This document shows, piece after piece, positions 1 to 8,573 of a DNA stretch of 64,000 bases. The DNA is taken from NCBI RefSeq assembly GCF_040654195.1, contig NZ_JBFAHM010000005.1, forward strand, positions 248,001 to 312,000, in the 5' to 3' direction. A program made the position numbers and the translations under genes. How positions within the stretch are numbered: the first letter of the stretch is position 1; each line of letters starts with the position of its first letter. Origin of the DNA: Hamadaea sp013361475 (GTDB taxonomy: Bacteria; Actinomycetota; Actinomycetes; Mycobacteriales; Micromonosporaceae). Below the pieces are notes generated by a model, which saw nothing but the letters and a program-made list of their open reading frames with translations, ran no database searches and was not told the DNA's origin.

Positions 1-173
1 ACGGCGAGCGGAGCCAGGTCGTGGAAGTTCGGATAGAGCATGTTGGAGATGTAACGCACCAGTTTGGCGTGATGCGCCGCGGAGAGTGTCCGTAGCCAGG
101 TGTCGTCATCGGCACGGTCCGTGCTGAGGGGCAAGGGATCTACTCCATCGTGTGAGCCCGGCAACCCGGCCAT
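1..173 (-). CDS. ECF-type RNA polymerase sigma factor, N-terminal fragment
   Basis: Partial gene running off the left edge. The minus strand reads from ATG at 173 for 57 open codons, including the segment TWLRTLSAAHHAKLVRYI. An acidic, aromatic N-terminus followed by a helix ending in LVRYI is typical of sigma-70 region 2 in actinobacterial ECF factors, which recruit RNA polymerase to alternative promoters. Regions 2.2 to 4 lie outside the window, so the family assignment rests on about 35 residues. A weak ribosome-binding site (GGACAG) lies about 13 bases before the ATG. An in-frame TTG at about residue 14 is an alternative start. It could also be another helical regulator. Confidence 0.5.
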   Translation of the reverse strand, partial: MAGLPGSHDGVDPLPLSTDRADDDTWLRTLSAAHHAKLVRYISNMLYPNFHDLAPLA

Positions 174-525
174 TGCCAGATGTGACTGTCCTTCCACTTA
201 CCTCAGTGCGGCTCGATACGGCTGTGATGACACTCGGACGTCATGAATTAGCAAGAAACCATGAACGAGCGAGTAACCATCCACGTTGGTCGCTTGCCTG
301 GTCATATAACGTGAGGTCAGGATGATGACACTCACTCATGTAGATTTTCGGTCAGTGTTCGCCGACATTCGGATGACCCGGCTTACGATCGGCAAATTCG
401 TTGCCTTACGCAATCACAGCATCACTCAGAGGTGACGATCGTGAGGCTCCGGCCAAGCCTCGCACCGCGCGCGGGACCACAGTCTTCAGCGCCCACCGTG
501 GCGCCATCCGATCCGGAGGCACACC
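174..525. other. Intergenic region between divergent genes
   Basis: About 350 bp between the sigma-like gene (leftward) and the I36-type gene (rightward). It has a lower GC content than the surrounding genes, as expected for divergent promoters. An 11-bp sequence, TGATGACACTC, occurs at 225-235 and again at 323-333 in the same orientation, which could be a paired regulator site. No convincing gene was found; reading frames here are shadows. Confidence 0.4.
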
Positions 526-1050
526 ATGACCCCTCGCATCACCCGGCGCATCCTCGCCGTCGTGCTGATCCTCGCCGCCACCGTCGCCGGCACCGTCCAG
601 CCCGCCACCGCGTCCGGCATCACAGAGCTCCAGGCCGAGATCAACACCTATCTGGCCGCGAACCCCGGCGGCACCCAGATCAACGCCACCGACATCTCCT
701 ACAGCGGCGGCGCCTTCATCGTCACCCTCGGCCGCACCACCTCGCTCAGCCTGGCCGCGGACTGCCCGGCCGGCTGGTTCTGCTTCTACGACGCCACCGA
801 TTACAACGGGGCCCGCGGCCGCCTGTCCAGCTGCGGCTGGCAGGACCTGGCCCAGTGGAACTGGAACGACCGCGTCGTGTCGGCCTACTACAACACCCAG
901 AAGTCCGGCTACGTGGACTTCCTCGACCACGCCGCCGGCTACACCTCCCACGGCCACGACACGAAACTGTTCACCATCAGCGCCAGCTCACCCGGGCTCC
1001 GGCTTGTCCCGTACCCGTACCGCGCTGACCACGTCAACTACCACTGCTGA
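526..1050 (+). CDS. Secreted peptidase inhibitor family I36-like protein
   Basis: 174 residues. Residues 1-30 form a signal peptide: a basic start (MTPRITRR), an Ala/Val-rich core, and a probable cleavage after ATA. The mature part has the I36 pattern: Asp-Cys-Pro followed by an aromatic cluster (GWFCFYD), a GARG turn, a third Cys in SSCGW, and NDRVVSAYYN. I36 proteins (e.g. the Streptomyces metalloproteinase inhibitor SMPI) fold as small disulfide-bonded beta-sandwiches and act outside the cell. A GGAGG ribosome-binding site at 514-518 fixes the ATG. It is a single-gene unit closed by the strong hairpin at 1059. Family membership is fairly secure; actual inhibitor activity is inferred. Confidence 0.75.
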   Translation: MTPRITRRILAVVLILAATVAGTVQPATASGITELQAEINTYLAANPGGTQINATDISYSGGAFIVTLGRTTSLSLAADCPAGWFCFYDATDYNGARGRLSSCGWQDLAQWNWNDRVVSAYYNTQKSGYVDFLDHAAGYTSHGHDTKLFTISASSPGLRLVPYPYRADHVNYHC

Positions 1051-1058
1051 CCCCGTCA

Positions 1059-1097
1059 ACGCCGGGTGGACGGCGGCCACCGCCGCCCACCCGGCGT
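1059..1097 (+). terminator. Intrinsic-type hairpin after the I36-like gene
   Basis: An 18-bp inverted repeat with one mismatch: arms 1059-1076 and 1080-1097, loop CCA. It begins 8 bases after the stop codon at 1050. There is no U-tract, as is common for actinobacterial terminators. The remaining sequence up to 1385 shows no supported gene. Confidence 0.7.
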
Positions 1098-1385
1098 CGT
1101 CAGACACTGGCCGCACGCGCCGAACGCGGATCCGCCAGCCGCAGGCGCTCGAAGCGCCGACCAGCACCGGCACCCCAGGAGACCACAGTCGGGCCGATCA
1201 TCCATTGCGACGGGCTCGGTGACCAACGTGCATCCACATCGGAAAAGCCAATGGTCGCCCCCAGTTGATCGATCGGGTTGTCCACAGGTCATCCGTAGGG
1301 CCTTGTCTATGGCTGACTCGTCTGCCTAGGGTCGGGCAAGAGTGCCACCTGGGGGAGGGGCGCTGCGACGGGGGAGGTTCGCGGA

Positions 1386-2582
1386 GTGGGTAATCCACTG
1401 GTAGCGCAGACACAGTCGTCGACCACCTGGTACACCGGCCTCGGCCTGATCGAGGACGCCGCACAGATCTCCAACGGCATCAAGAACGACAGCTGGGTCG
1501 ACGGCACGCTCGGCACCGTCGGCGGCGCCCTCGACGTGCTCGGCATGGTCATCGACCCGCTGGGGTCGCTGGTCGCCTGGGGCGTGTCGTGGCTGATGGA
1601 ACACGTCAAACCGCTCAAAGAGGCCCTGGACTGGCTGGCCGGCAACCCCGACGAGATCTCCGCCCATGCCCAGACGTGGGAGAACGTCGCCAAACACGTC
1701 CTGGACACGCAGAAGTACTACGCCGACGCGATCAAGGCCGAGACCGCGTCCTGGATCGGCCCGTCCGGCGACGCCTACCGCCAGCACGCCGGCAACCAGC
1801 TCAACGTCATGGAAGGCATCGGCAAAGCCGCGCACGGCATCCACTACGCCGTCATCGGCGCCGGGCTGATCGTCGGACTCGTGCGCGGCATCGTCCGCGA
1901 CCTGATCGCCCAGTTCATCGGAACCCTGGCCGCCCGGCTGCCGCAATGGCTCGCCGAAGCCGGCCTCACCCTGGGCCTGGCGACCCCCGTGGTCATCGGG
2001 CAGGTCGTCTCGCTGGTCACCACCTGGGTCAACAAGATCCAAAAGTTCATCCGGGCGCTGCTGTCGAGCCTGCGCAAGCTCATCCCGATGGTCAAGAAGC
2101 TCGGCGACATCCTCGAAAAACTCAAGGACCTGCTGAAAAAGCTCGGCCGATCCGGCGCCGGCAAGCACGGCGACGACCTGCCGACCTCCACGCCGAAAAG
2201 CCCGCCGAAGATCGACGACCCGGACTTCACACCCCGGCCATCGCAGGTCGACCGGCACGGCAACCTCACCGACGGCACCTACCGGGTCAACAGCGCCGGC
2301 AACAAACGCCACACCTACGGCGAAGCCCCCGAAGGCAAAAGCTACTTCAACGAAGGCACCGACGTCGACCAGCTCAGCATGGACGCCGCCCAGTACGCCG
2401 ACCAGAAGGGCCTGTGGTACGGGCAGAACCCAGGCCACCCCAGCGACTACCCCAACAAAGCCAAGGTCGTCTACGACCAGCCCGTCGGCGTGCACGGCAG
2501 CACCGGCCAGCCCACCAACGTCGTCAACGTCTACCGTAAGAAGAACGGAACCATCCACGTCACACCGGGGAGCCCAGAGTGA
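1386..2582 (+). CDS. WXG-type polymorphic toxin with C-terminal toxin domain
   Basis: 398 residues, GTG start. Residues 1-130 are helical with a WIGPSGDAYRQH segment typical of WXG100/ESX-type N-termini, used for export by type VII secretion. Residues 145-205 are hydrophobic and glycine-rich, followed by a Lys/Leu-rich helical stretch (about 210-255) and a proline-rich linker (about 265-290). The last roughly 110 residues form a separate domain with KRHTYGEAPEGKSYF, KVVYDQPVG and a final KKNGTIHVTPGSP. This pattern resembles Bacterial toxin 50-type (Ntox50) RNase domains, but only by eye. The stop overlaps the GTG of the next gene, the usual toxin-immunity arrangement. Toxin nature is well supported by architecture; the catalytic activity is inference. 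Confidence 0.65.
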   Translation: MGNPLVAQTQSSTTWYTGLGLIEDAAQISNGIKNDSWVDGTLGTVGGALDVLGMVIDPLGSLVAWGVSWLMEHVKPLKEALDWLAGNPDEISAHAQTWENVAKHVLDTQKYYADAIKAETASWIGPSGDAYRQHAGNQLNVMEGIGKAAHGIHYAVIGAGLIVGLVRGIVRDLIAQFIGTLAARLPQWLAEAGLTLGLATPVVIGQVVSLVTTWVNKIQKFIRALLSSLRKLIPMVKKLGDILEKLKDLLKKLGRSGAGKHGDDLPTSTPKSPPKIDDPDFTPRPSQVDRHGNLTDGTYRVNSAGNKRHTYGEAPEGKSYFNEGTDVDQLSMDAAQYADQKGLWYGQNPGHPSDYPNKAKVVYDQPVGVHGSTGQPTNVVNVYRKKNGTIHVTPGSPE

Positions 2583-2983
2583 TCAACCTCGACCATGCGC
2601 TGGCCCCGTACCAGGACCCGGCCGCGTACGCGGGCTGGTCCGGCGACCGGGCCAAGAAGGCTGCCGACACAGCCGCGGCCGAAGCCGGCTACGCGGTCAC
2701 CTGGGAACCCGGCGACGAGGAATGGGTCCTGCTCGCTGACGACACCGCCTACCAGGCGATGGTGTCGATCCGTTACCCCCTGGCCCTGGCCACCCCAACC
2801 GCCGCGGTGTACCTGCGCGGCAGCGAAGCCACGCTGACGCTGGTCGAGATCACCGACTTCCTCACCGAAGACCTCGAAGCAACCCCCGAACTGCTGAAGA
2901 TGACCGTCCTGCCCTACGGCTGGGCCGACGACTTCAACCCCGGCGCGTTCTGCGCCAACGACCTATTCGTCGAAAGCGTCTGA
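2579..2983 (+). CDS. Probable immunity protein for the upstream toxin
   Basis: 134 residues, GTG start overlapping the toxin stop by 4 bases, so translation is probably coupled. The protein is small and acidic (many Glu/Asp, e.g. WEPGDEEWVLLADD) with no signal peptide or membrane segment, as expected of a cytoplasmic antidote binding a basic nuclease domain. The mixed alpha/beta pattern ends in a conserved-looking PYGWADDFNPGAFCAND. No named immunity family is recognised. The assignment rests on position, size and charge. Confidence 0.6.
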   Translation: MINLDHALAPYQDPAAYAGWSGDRAKKAADTAAAEAGYAVTWEPGDEEWVLLADDTAYQAMVSIRYPLALATPTAAVYLRGSEATLTLVEITDFLTEDLEATPELLKMTVLPYGWADDFNPGAFCANDLFVESV

Positions 2984-3387
2984 GTAGACGCCGCAGTAAC
3001 GGCCCAGCAACCGGCGCGAAAGAAAGATGTGCGACTGGGCGTCTAACGGTCTGCCAGGCCCGGGAGCCGGATAGCGGTCGCTGACTGTGTATGACCAAAC
3101 CCCAGCGGACTCCAGCCGGGCGTTGAGCCAGGGGTCAAGCCAAATCGGAAGTATCTTCTCATTCGCCCCCCGCGCATCTGTCACGTAGTCGGCCTCGGCG
3201 TTTCGGAGGTGGCAGGACGCATGGACTACTTGGATGGATGCTCGTGTCCTAAGCGGACAGCGTGCGCCCGCCGTGACGGCCTTTCATCGGCAGAATGAGC
3301 TGTTAAGATAGATAGATGCAAGTGTTAGGCCATTGCGTTGAGTGCCGGTGGGTTGTTCGGTGGAGGCACGGTGCCGGGGTAGTCGTC
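2984..3387. other. Intergenic region, no supported gene
   Basis: About 400 bp between the immunity gene and the convergent beta-propeller gene. A 73-codon minus-strand frame (2963-3184) runs into the immunity gene and has no ribosome-binding site or recognisable family, so it is not called. The stretch near 3300-3325 is AT-rich. No terminator hairpin was recognised. Confidence 0.35.
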
Positions 3388-4605
3388 TTAACCGCCAAGG
3401 ATGAGGGTGTCTAGTTCGTGCAATCGGATGGATGCGGAGTCGATCTGCGCCGATCCCTCGCAGTACAACCATTCCCCGGTCACCACACATGCGGTGTACC
3501 GGCCGCCCAACGGCATCAGCGGCCGTACCGTGTCGTCGGCTGAGATCACGCCGAGCCAGGTGGTTGCGTCCACCGTCCAACGCGGATCCAACCGTGCCAG
3601 GGTGCGGCCAGCGTACATGCCGATCGGCTCCCAGTTCCCGACCGCGATGACGTCGGCGGCTGGGCGTCTCGGCCCCGTGGGTGTCCCGGTGTACGGGTCG
3701 ACGCGCTCGTCGGCGGTGCTGTGCAGGCAGAGCGAATCACCGCAGGGCTCCAGGCCGAACTCGACCCTGAACTGTCGCTGCCACAACGGCTGTGCCTCGC
3801 CCCACCGGTAGACGGTGAAGCCACCGCTGCCGTCGGGTGACGGATGCTGCAGCGCGATGACGTCTCGCCAGGCGAAGCTGACCTGCGGTAACTGTGTGCT
3901 CAGGCGCCAGGGGGTGCCTGCGGCGCCGGTGGCGATGTCGAGGCTGAAGAGCGTCCCATCCGGTTGGGCCACGATTAGCCCCCGGTCCGGTGGCGAGTCG
4001 GCGACCGGGATCACCCAGGCGGTAGGCGTCAGACTCCGGTGCCATACTTGTCGTCCGGTCGGGAGGTCGAAACCGGCCAGCGAGCCGTCGGATGCACGCA
4101 GCACCACCATAGCGAGCACCGACGATCCGACGATCGGCTGCTCCGGACGCTGCCAGACGGTGTTGCCAGTTTGCACATCGATCGCGGCCACCGTGTCCTG
4201 TACCCTCAGGACCTTTTCGGAGATGATCGTGGTGACGCCGTACTCGAGCAGCGTCACGGTTGCGGCGCTGACCACTGTGCGAACCTGGCCGACGTCGTTG
4301 AAACCTAGCCGCCATCTCTCACCGGACCCGTCGAGCGCGTACGCGACGATGGCGTTGCCCTCCGCGGCCGGTGCGAGGATCAGGTCTCCGGCCACGGAGG
4401 TTGCCGAATCGGTGGTGATCCGCCCGACCGGGTGCAGCACTGGTAGCGGCTCGGCGTGCGTCGGTGTTCCGGGCACCGCCGCCGCAGTGACTGTCGCCAG
4501 CGCAGCTAGCCAGGCGGTACGTGTGCTGCGAAGACTGTGTAGCCATCGCCACGGCGACGGCGGCCGTCCTGGCGTGTAAGAGCCCGGCTCATCGAGATCG
4601 ATCAT
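3388..4605 (-). CDS. Membrane-anchored PQQ-like beta-propeller protein
   Basis: 405 residues. A short acidic cytoplasmic start (MIDLDEPGSY) is followed by a basic patch and one hydrophobic segment at about 31-50 (TAWLAALATVTAAAVPG), predicting a signal anchor with the rest outside. The ectodomain has repeated blades of the PQQ-like type: VVAYALDGSGERWRL, VAAIDVQTGNTVWQRP, LAGFDLPTGRQVWHRS, LFSLDIATGAAGTPWRL. Each has the characteristic D-x-x-TG-x-x-x-W. Two Cys pairs near the C-terminus suggest disulfides. In actinomycetes such proteins are common and mostly of unknown function, acting as surface scaffolds or sensors. No catalytic dehydrogenase residues were identified. Confidence 0.75.
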   Translation of the reverse strand: MIDLDEPGSYTPGRPPSPWRWLHSLRSTRTAWLAALATVTAAAVPGTPTHAEPLPVLHPVGRITTDSATSVAGDLILAPAAEGNAIVAYALDGSGERWRLGFNDVGQVRTVVSAATVTLLEYGVTTIISEKVLRVQDTVAAIDVQTGNTVWQRPEQPIVGSSVLAMVVLRASDGSLAGFDLPTGRQVWHRSLTPTAWVIPVADSPPDRGLIVAQPDGTLFSLDIATGAAGTPWRLSTQLPQVSFAWRDVIALQHPSPDGSGGFTVYRWGEAQPLWQRQFRVEFGLEPCGDSLCLHSTADERVDPYTGTPTGPRRPAADVIAVGNWEPIGMYAGRTLARLDPRWTVDATTWLGVISADDTVRPLMPLGGRYTACVVTGEWLYCEGSAQIDSASIRLHELDTLILGG

Positions 4606-4620
4606 AATCTCCGAGGATAT

Positions 4621-5118
4621 ACGGGTCGGCCTGCCCTAGCGGTCGGCGAAACTGACCTGGCCATTGCGAGACGTCGGCGGCCAGTGAGCCTGGCGTTCTA
4701 TCTGTGCTGGAGCGCGCATCCGGTGCCGCTGTCCACGCTGATCCGGGTGGCCGGCACCCGGTGGGCTGTCGAGGAGAACTTCCAGATCGCTACGGGTCAG
4801 GTTGGCCTGGACCAGTACCAATGCCGCGGTTGGACCCAGTAGCACCGGTTCATCGTTCTGGCCATGCTCGCCTTTGCGATCCTCGTCATCTCCCTTGCCG
4901 CCGACGCCTCAGGAGCTCGAATCTCGTCCCCCTCCGGCCGGACCGCTGTGGAACTGGCCGCGCCCGAGATCCGTCGCCTCATCAACGCTGCCCTCGCGAA
5001 GCCTGTTCGGCCCAGCAGCGTCCTGGTCTGGTCGGTCTGGCGACGACACCAGGCCCAAGCAAAGACCAGCCGCTACAAGCGACGAGCAATGATAGAGAAC
5101 GCGCAGCCCAGATCGTGA
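4621..5118 (+). pseudogene. Remnant of an IS701-family transposase, C-terminal part
   Basis: The frame starting near 4621 reads like the C-terminal third of an IS701-type DDE transposase: FYLCWSAHPVPLSTLIRVAG, TRWAVEENFQIATGQVGLDQ, then LAMLAFAILV and a run ending in WRRHQAQAKTSRYKRR. The conserved RWA(V/I)EE with GxVGLDxY is the recognisable signature around the last catalytic Glu. An in-frame TAG at 4840-4842 interrupts it where functional relatives have Trp-x-x-Trp-x-Arg. The N-terminal two thirds are missing. No terminal repeats were found. It is a dead remnant lying between the start of the beta-propeller gene and another pseudogene. Confidence 0.7.
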
Positions 5119-5170
5119 TCCGTAACTGCCGTACTAGCCAGAGGGCTTGCCATCTGGGTGACAGCCCTGC

Positions 5171-6927
5171 TCACAGCGTCAGGAAGCTCGCCAGCCGTCG
5201 GCGGGCCGCGCAGCTTCCGGTCTGCTGGTGGATGGCCCAGGCCTGACTCGCGTGTGCCTGAGCCGTGGTGTGGTCGCCGAGGTCGGCGCTGATCTCGGCC
5301 AGGGAGATCAGCGCGTCCCCCTCCCACAGGCGGAATCCGGCGTCGCGGGCGAGCTCGAGCGCTTGGCGAGCGTGGGTTTGGGCCGTCTCGTGGTCGCCGA
5401 GCCGCCAGTTCGCGGTCGCCAGCCCGAGGTGGCTTGGATGTCCTGGTAGCGCACCAGTCCGTGGTTGGTCTCGATTGCCCGCTGGTGCCAGTCCACGGCC
5501 TCGGCCGGCCGATTCTGCTCGGTGTGGACAGTTCCGATCGTGTTCAGTACGTCGATCACGAACCGCGGGGTCGGCGTCGGCTGCAGCAGTGCGTACGCGG
5601 TCTGCGCCAGTTCCAGCGCCGCGTCCAGGGCGCCGCGGTCCCGGGCGATCAGTGCGAACGTGTCGTGCACGATGGCCTCGCCCTGAGCGCTGTCGGCACG
5701 GCGGTACTCGGCCATCGCTTCGGTGGCGTACCGTTGGGCGGTGTCGAGGTCGCCGAGCAGGCGATGCAGGTTCGCCAGGTTGTTGAGCGGGACGCCTGTT
5801 CTGGTCGAGGGCAGCGGCAGGCTCAATGCCCGTTCGATCTGCTCGATCGCTTCTCGGAGCCGCCGAGGTCTTTGCTGACCAGGGCAAGGTTGCCCACCGC
5901 GCGGGACGGCCTGCTGGAGAAGGTCTGCTGCGGCGGACGCGTCGCGCTGCTCCAGCCGCAGAATTGAGGCGTTGTTGTAGATCGTGGCAAGGCCGCCTTG
6001 CCAGCCGACCCTCCGGGCCAACCGCGCTCCGGCCTCGAACTGGGCCAGCGCCTCGTCATACGTGGCGCGCCAGCGACCGGAGCTGCCCAGACTTAGGTAC
6101 GCCGCCGCCTGACCGATGGCGTCCCCCTCCGCTCGGGCGGCGTCCAGACCGGCTTGCGGGATGGCCCTCCATGCGGTCACGTCCACCCGTAACTGGAGGT
6201 AGGGACGCAGCGCGTCGGCGATCAGCCACGCATGCGACCGTGGACCATGGGCAGCGCAGTCGAGGACGGTCGCCATCAGGTTCGCTCGTTCACTGTCCAA
6301 CCACTTCAACGCCTCGGCTTGATCGGTGTACTGCTGGTCGGACTTCATCGCCCAGGCTGCCTGTTCGGGTAGCCGCTGGATTCCCTGGAACGCGACCGTG
6401 GCGGCGGCTGCGGTTCGAGCGGCGTACCAGTCGGCGAGTCGATGCTGGGCGGTGCGCGACTCGTCCGGTGGGATCTCGGCGTCGGCCCGTTCGTGAGCTA
6501 TCGCGCGCATCAGGTCGTGCATCGTGTACCGCCGGGCGCGTGCTCCTCGGCGAGATGCGCCTCGGCCAGCCGGTCCAGCTGTCGTGCCACGAGCGCGGGC
6601 GAACCGCGGGTGAGTGCGGCGGCCGCAGGCGCGCCTATGTCGATGCACTTGATGAGACCGAGGAGCTGGAACATGGCGGGTCTGGGGATCGAGCCGCCGA
6701 TAGGACAGCTCGAAGGCGGCGTGCACGGCTCTGTCTCCGTCGACCTCGAGAGCGCCGAGCGGATCTGTCCGCAGCGAGGCGGCCAGGTCGGCAACTGTCC
6801 AGAGGAGTGGGTGGCAGGCCAGGATCGCAGCAGCCACCCGGATGGCCAGCGGCAGGTACGCGCACAGTTGTGCCACCGACTCGGCCGCCTCGGGCGGCCT
6901 CCGGCGCGGTACTTGATTCGAGTCCAC
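5171..6927 (-). pseudogene. Frameshifted AfsR/SARP-like NB-ARC-TPR regulator remnant
   Basis: The main minus-strand frame from 6927 begins inside an NB-ARC ATPase (ESVAQLCAYLPLAIRVAAA, the GLPLA-like motif). It continues through a winged-helix part (YTMHDLMRAIAHERA, the MHDL signature of STAND regulators) into TPR repeats (ALAQFEAGARLARRVG, LNNLANLHRLLGDLDTAQRY). The protein sense jumps frame at about 6690 and returns near 6540, jumps again near 5950-5870, and switches once more near 5430 to finish as LGLATANWRLGDHETAQTH up to the TGA at 5171. The DNA-binding and Walker A N-terminus is absent. Such proteins activate secondary-metabolite clusters; this one is decayed unless the shifts are sequencing errors. 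Confidence 0.7.
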
Positions 6928-7368
6928 CGCATATCGACGCTCGGTCCAATCGCCCTGTTCGGCAAGAGCGGCCCGCGCCGCGTCTCCCGAGCGCCGTCTC
7001 GTACGCGCTAGAGGGTCAGCCTATCCAGCAAGATGTGATCCAGATCACGTTTCGGTTCACCGTCAGTGAATAACCGCCCGGAAGTGAATCGGACGTCAGG
7101 ACCACGAAGATCGAGATTGCCGCCGCATTCTCGCCATGACGGTGACGCTCGGTAGCGACATCTTATCGAGGTCTGTCCGGGCCCGCCGCTAGGGCCCCAA
7201 AAAGCGGCTGGACCTTGTTATTGTCCCTGCCGATCGATCTGGAAGGGCAGCTCACAGTGGCTTGCCCTACTTCAATAGCTCCGCGGAACTTTGGTTTTGA
7301 AAGGAGCGTGAGGCGGTGCGTCATCACCACCTCACGCCGCACCCTCATCCACTCGAGAAAGGGAACGA
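6928..7368. other. Non-coding region upstream of the duplicated secreted proteins
   Basis: The frame of the AfsR-like remnant stays open for about 35 codons beyond 6927 without clear homology. From about 7010 to 7368 the sequence is less GC-rich and contains no supported gene. It probably holds the promoter of the gene starting at 7369, but no promoter hexamers are claimed. Confidence 0.35.
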
Positions 7369-7893
7369 ATGAGGATGGCATCTACTTTACCGCGCCGATT
7401 TCTTGCTTGTGTCGGCGCACTCGCGGCTGGTGGCCTGCTCGCCGCCAGCGGCGCGGTGGCGGCCCATGCCAAAGGCGAGTACTACCAGTGGAACTCCTCG
7501 GCATCGCCGCTGAGCATCTCTGGATACGGCAGCACCGCCAAAGGCTACGGCCAGTGGCGGCTGGCCGACGGATCGAGCGGCACCCGGTCGTTCCTCGACG
7601 CCCGGCTTTGGTACACCAACGCCGACAACCACACCGTGTACGCCGATCTGTCGACCCAGGGCGACTGCGAGAAAAACACCGACGGCTCCTACAGTTGCGG
7701 CGCCTACGTCACGGACTACGGCGCCGAAACCCCGCACTACAACGTGTCGAACACCTGGGCATGGAAGTACGCCAACACCGCTATCGACGAAATCTCGTCG
7801 CGGCACCGTGCACGGATCCTGGTGTGTCTGGACGTCCCGCTGCGTGTCGATCCCTGTGCTGGCCCCGCGTACGCCGGGCCGTCCTACAGCTGA
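7369..7893 (+). CDS. Secreted protein, first of a tandem paralogous pair
   Basis: 174 residues. An Ala-rich signal peptide (about residues 1-36) ends at AHA-KG. The mature region contains YYQWNSSASPLSISGYGSTA, GYGQWRLADG, LWYTNADNHTVYADL, four Cys and a terminal VDPCAGPAYAGPSYS. The neighbour at 7945 shares nearly every one of these blocks. No enzyme motif is visible; the aromatic, Gly/Ser-rich beta pattern and Cys pairs suggest a small extracellular beta-sandwich. The AGAAAGGGA ribosome-binding site precedes ATG 7369; a second ATG six bases later is possible. No family name is assigned. Confidence 0.7.
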   Translation: MRMASTLPRRFLACVGALAAGGLLAASGAVAAHAKGEYYQWNSSASPLSISGYGSTAKGYGQWRLADGSSGTRSFLDARLWYTNADNHTVYADLSTQGDCEKNTDGSYSCGAYVTDYGAETPHYNVSNTWAWKYANTAIDEISSRHRARILVCLDVPLRVDPCAGPAYAGPSYS

Positions 7894-7944
7894 CCGAGCC
7901 GGACACGTCGCGTGCAGGCACGCCGACCGACACGAAGGAACATC

Positions 7945-8451
7945 ATGACGACGTCAACACGATCCAGCCGTATCAGACGGCTGCTGATGGCGGCCGCTGC
8001 GGGAGTCGGGCTCACCGCCCTCAGCGCCACGGCTGCCCACGCCGTCGGCGAATACCACTACTGGAAATCCTCGTCGTCGCCGCTGACCGCGAGCGGCTAC
8101 GGCAGCACGGCCAAGGCCTACGGGCAATGGCGCCTGGCTAGCGGGACGGGCGGTGTGACCTCCTACCTCGACTCACGGGTCTGGTACACCAACGCGGACA
8201 ACCACACCGTGTACTCGACGCTGGTCACCGAGGTCAACTGCGCCTCGGTGTGCGGCACATGGTCCTGGTGGGATGACAGCGAAACCTCCCATTTCAACCA
8301 GCCGTCCACCTGGAAATGGGTGTACGCGAACACGTCAACGGACCCGGGTTCGTCGACCCAAGCCCGCGCACGCGTCAACGTGTGCATCGACGTGCCGGTG
8401 CGCGTCGACCCGTGCTCTGAGTGGACGTACGCCGGGCCGTCGAGCTACTAA
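7945..8451 (+). CDS. Secreted protein, second of a tandem paralogous pair
   Basis: 168 residues from ATG 7945, chosen because GAAGGA sits 5 bases upstream at 7934-7939; an in-frame GTG at 7912 lacks a site. The signal peptide ends near AHA-VG. Blocks shared with the preceding protein include SGYGSTAKAYGQWRLA, RVWYTNADNHTVYS, NTSTDPGSS and a C-terminal RVDPC-x-x-x-TYAGPSSY. The two diverge mostly in the middle (VCGTWSWWDD here). The spacing of 51 bp to the first copy suggests one transcript. The function is unknown. The ABC exporter genes downstream are separated by a strong hairpin, so co-regulation is uncertain. Confidence 0.7.
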   Translation: MTTSTRSSRIRRLLMAAAAGVGLTALSATAAHAVGEYHYWKSSSSPLTASGYGSTAKAYGQWRLASGTGGVTSYLDSRVWYTNADNHTVYSTLVTEVNCASVCGTWSWWDDSETSHFNQPSTWKWVYANTSTDPGSSTQARARVNVCIDVPVRVDPCSEWTYAGPSSY

Positions 8452-8517
8452 CCATCCCTGACCGCCAGCCGACCGAGCCTGCACGCGCGTGCTCACCGTC
8501 GGCGGTTGTCGCAAAAG

Positions 8518-8552
8518 GGGTGTCGGACCCGACCCGTTCGGGTCCGACACCC
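8518..8552 (+). terminator. Perfect 15-bp hairpin between secreted-protein pair and ABC operon
   Basis: Arms 8518-8532 and 8538-8552 are perfectly complementary with a 5-base loop (CCCGT). It is located 66 bases after the stop at 8451 and 22 bases before the ABC ATPase start. It most likely terminates the secreted-protein transcript. Because it is so near the next start it could also attenuate or stabilise read-through mRNA. Confidence 0.7.
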
Positions 8553-8573
8553 GCCGCGCATGGAGAAACGCAC

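Noticed and set aside
1326..2558. Long minus-strand frame (410 codons) opposite the WXG-type toxin
   Set aside because: Val/Asp/Gly-rich shadow of a GC-rich gene; no start site or family signal, while the plus strand has coherent domains and a coupled immunity gene.
2963..3184. 73-codon minus frame between immunity and beta-propeller genes
   Set aside because: Overlaps the immunity gene end, lacks a ribosome-binding site and any recognisable motif.
5826..7073. Plus-strand 415-codon frame across the AfsR-like pseudogene
   Set aside because: Arg/Pro/Ser-rich antisense translation with no domain; the minus strand shows NB-ARC and TPR sense.
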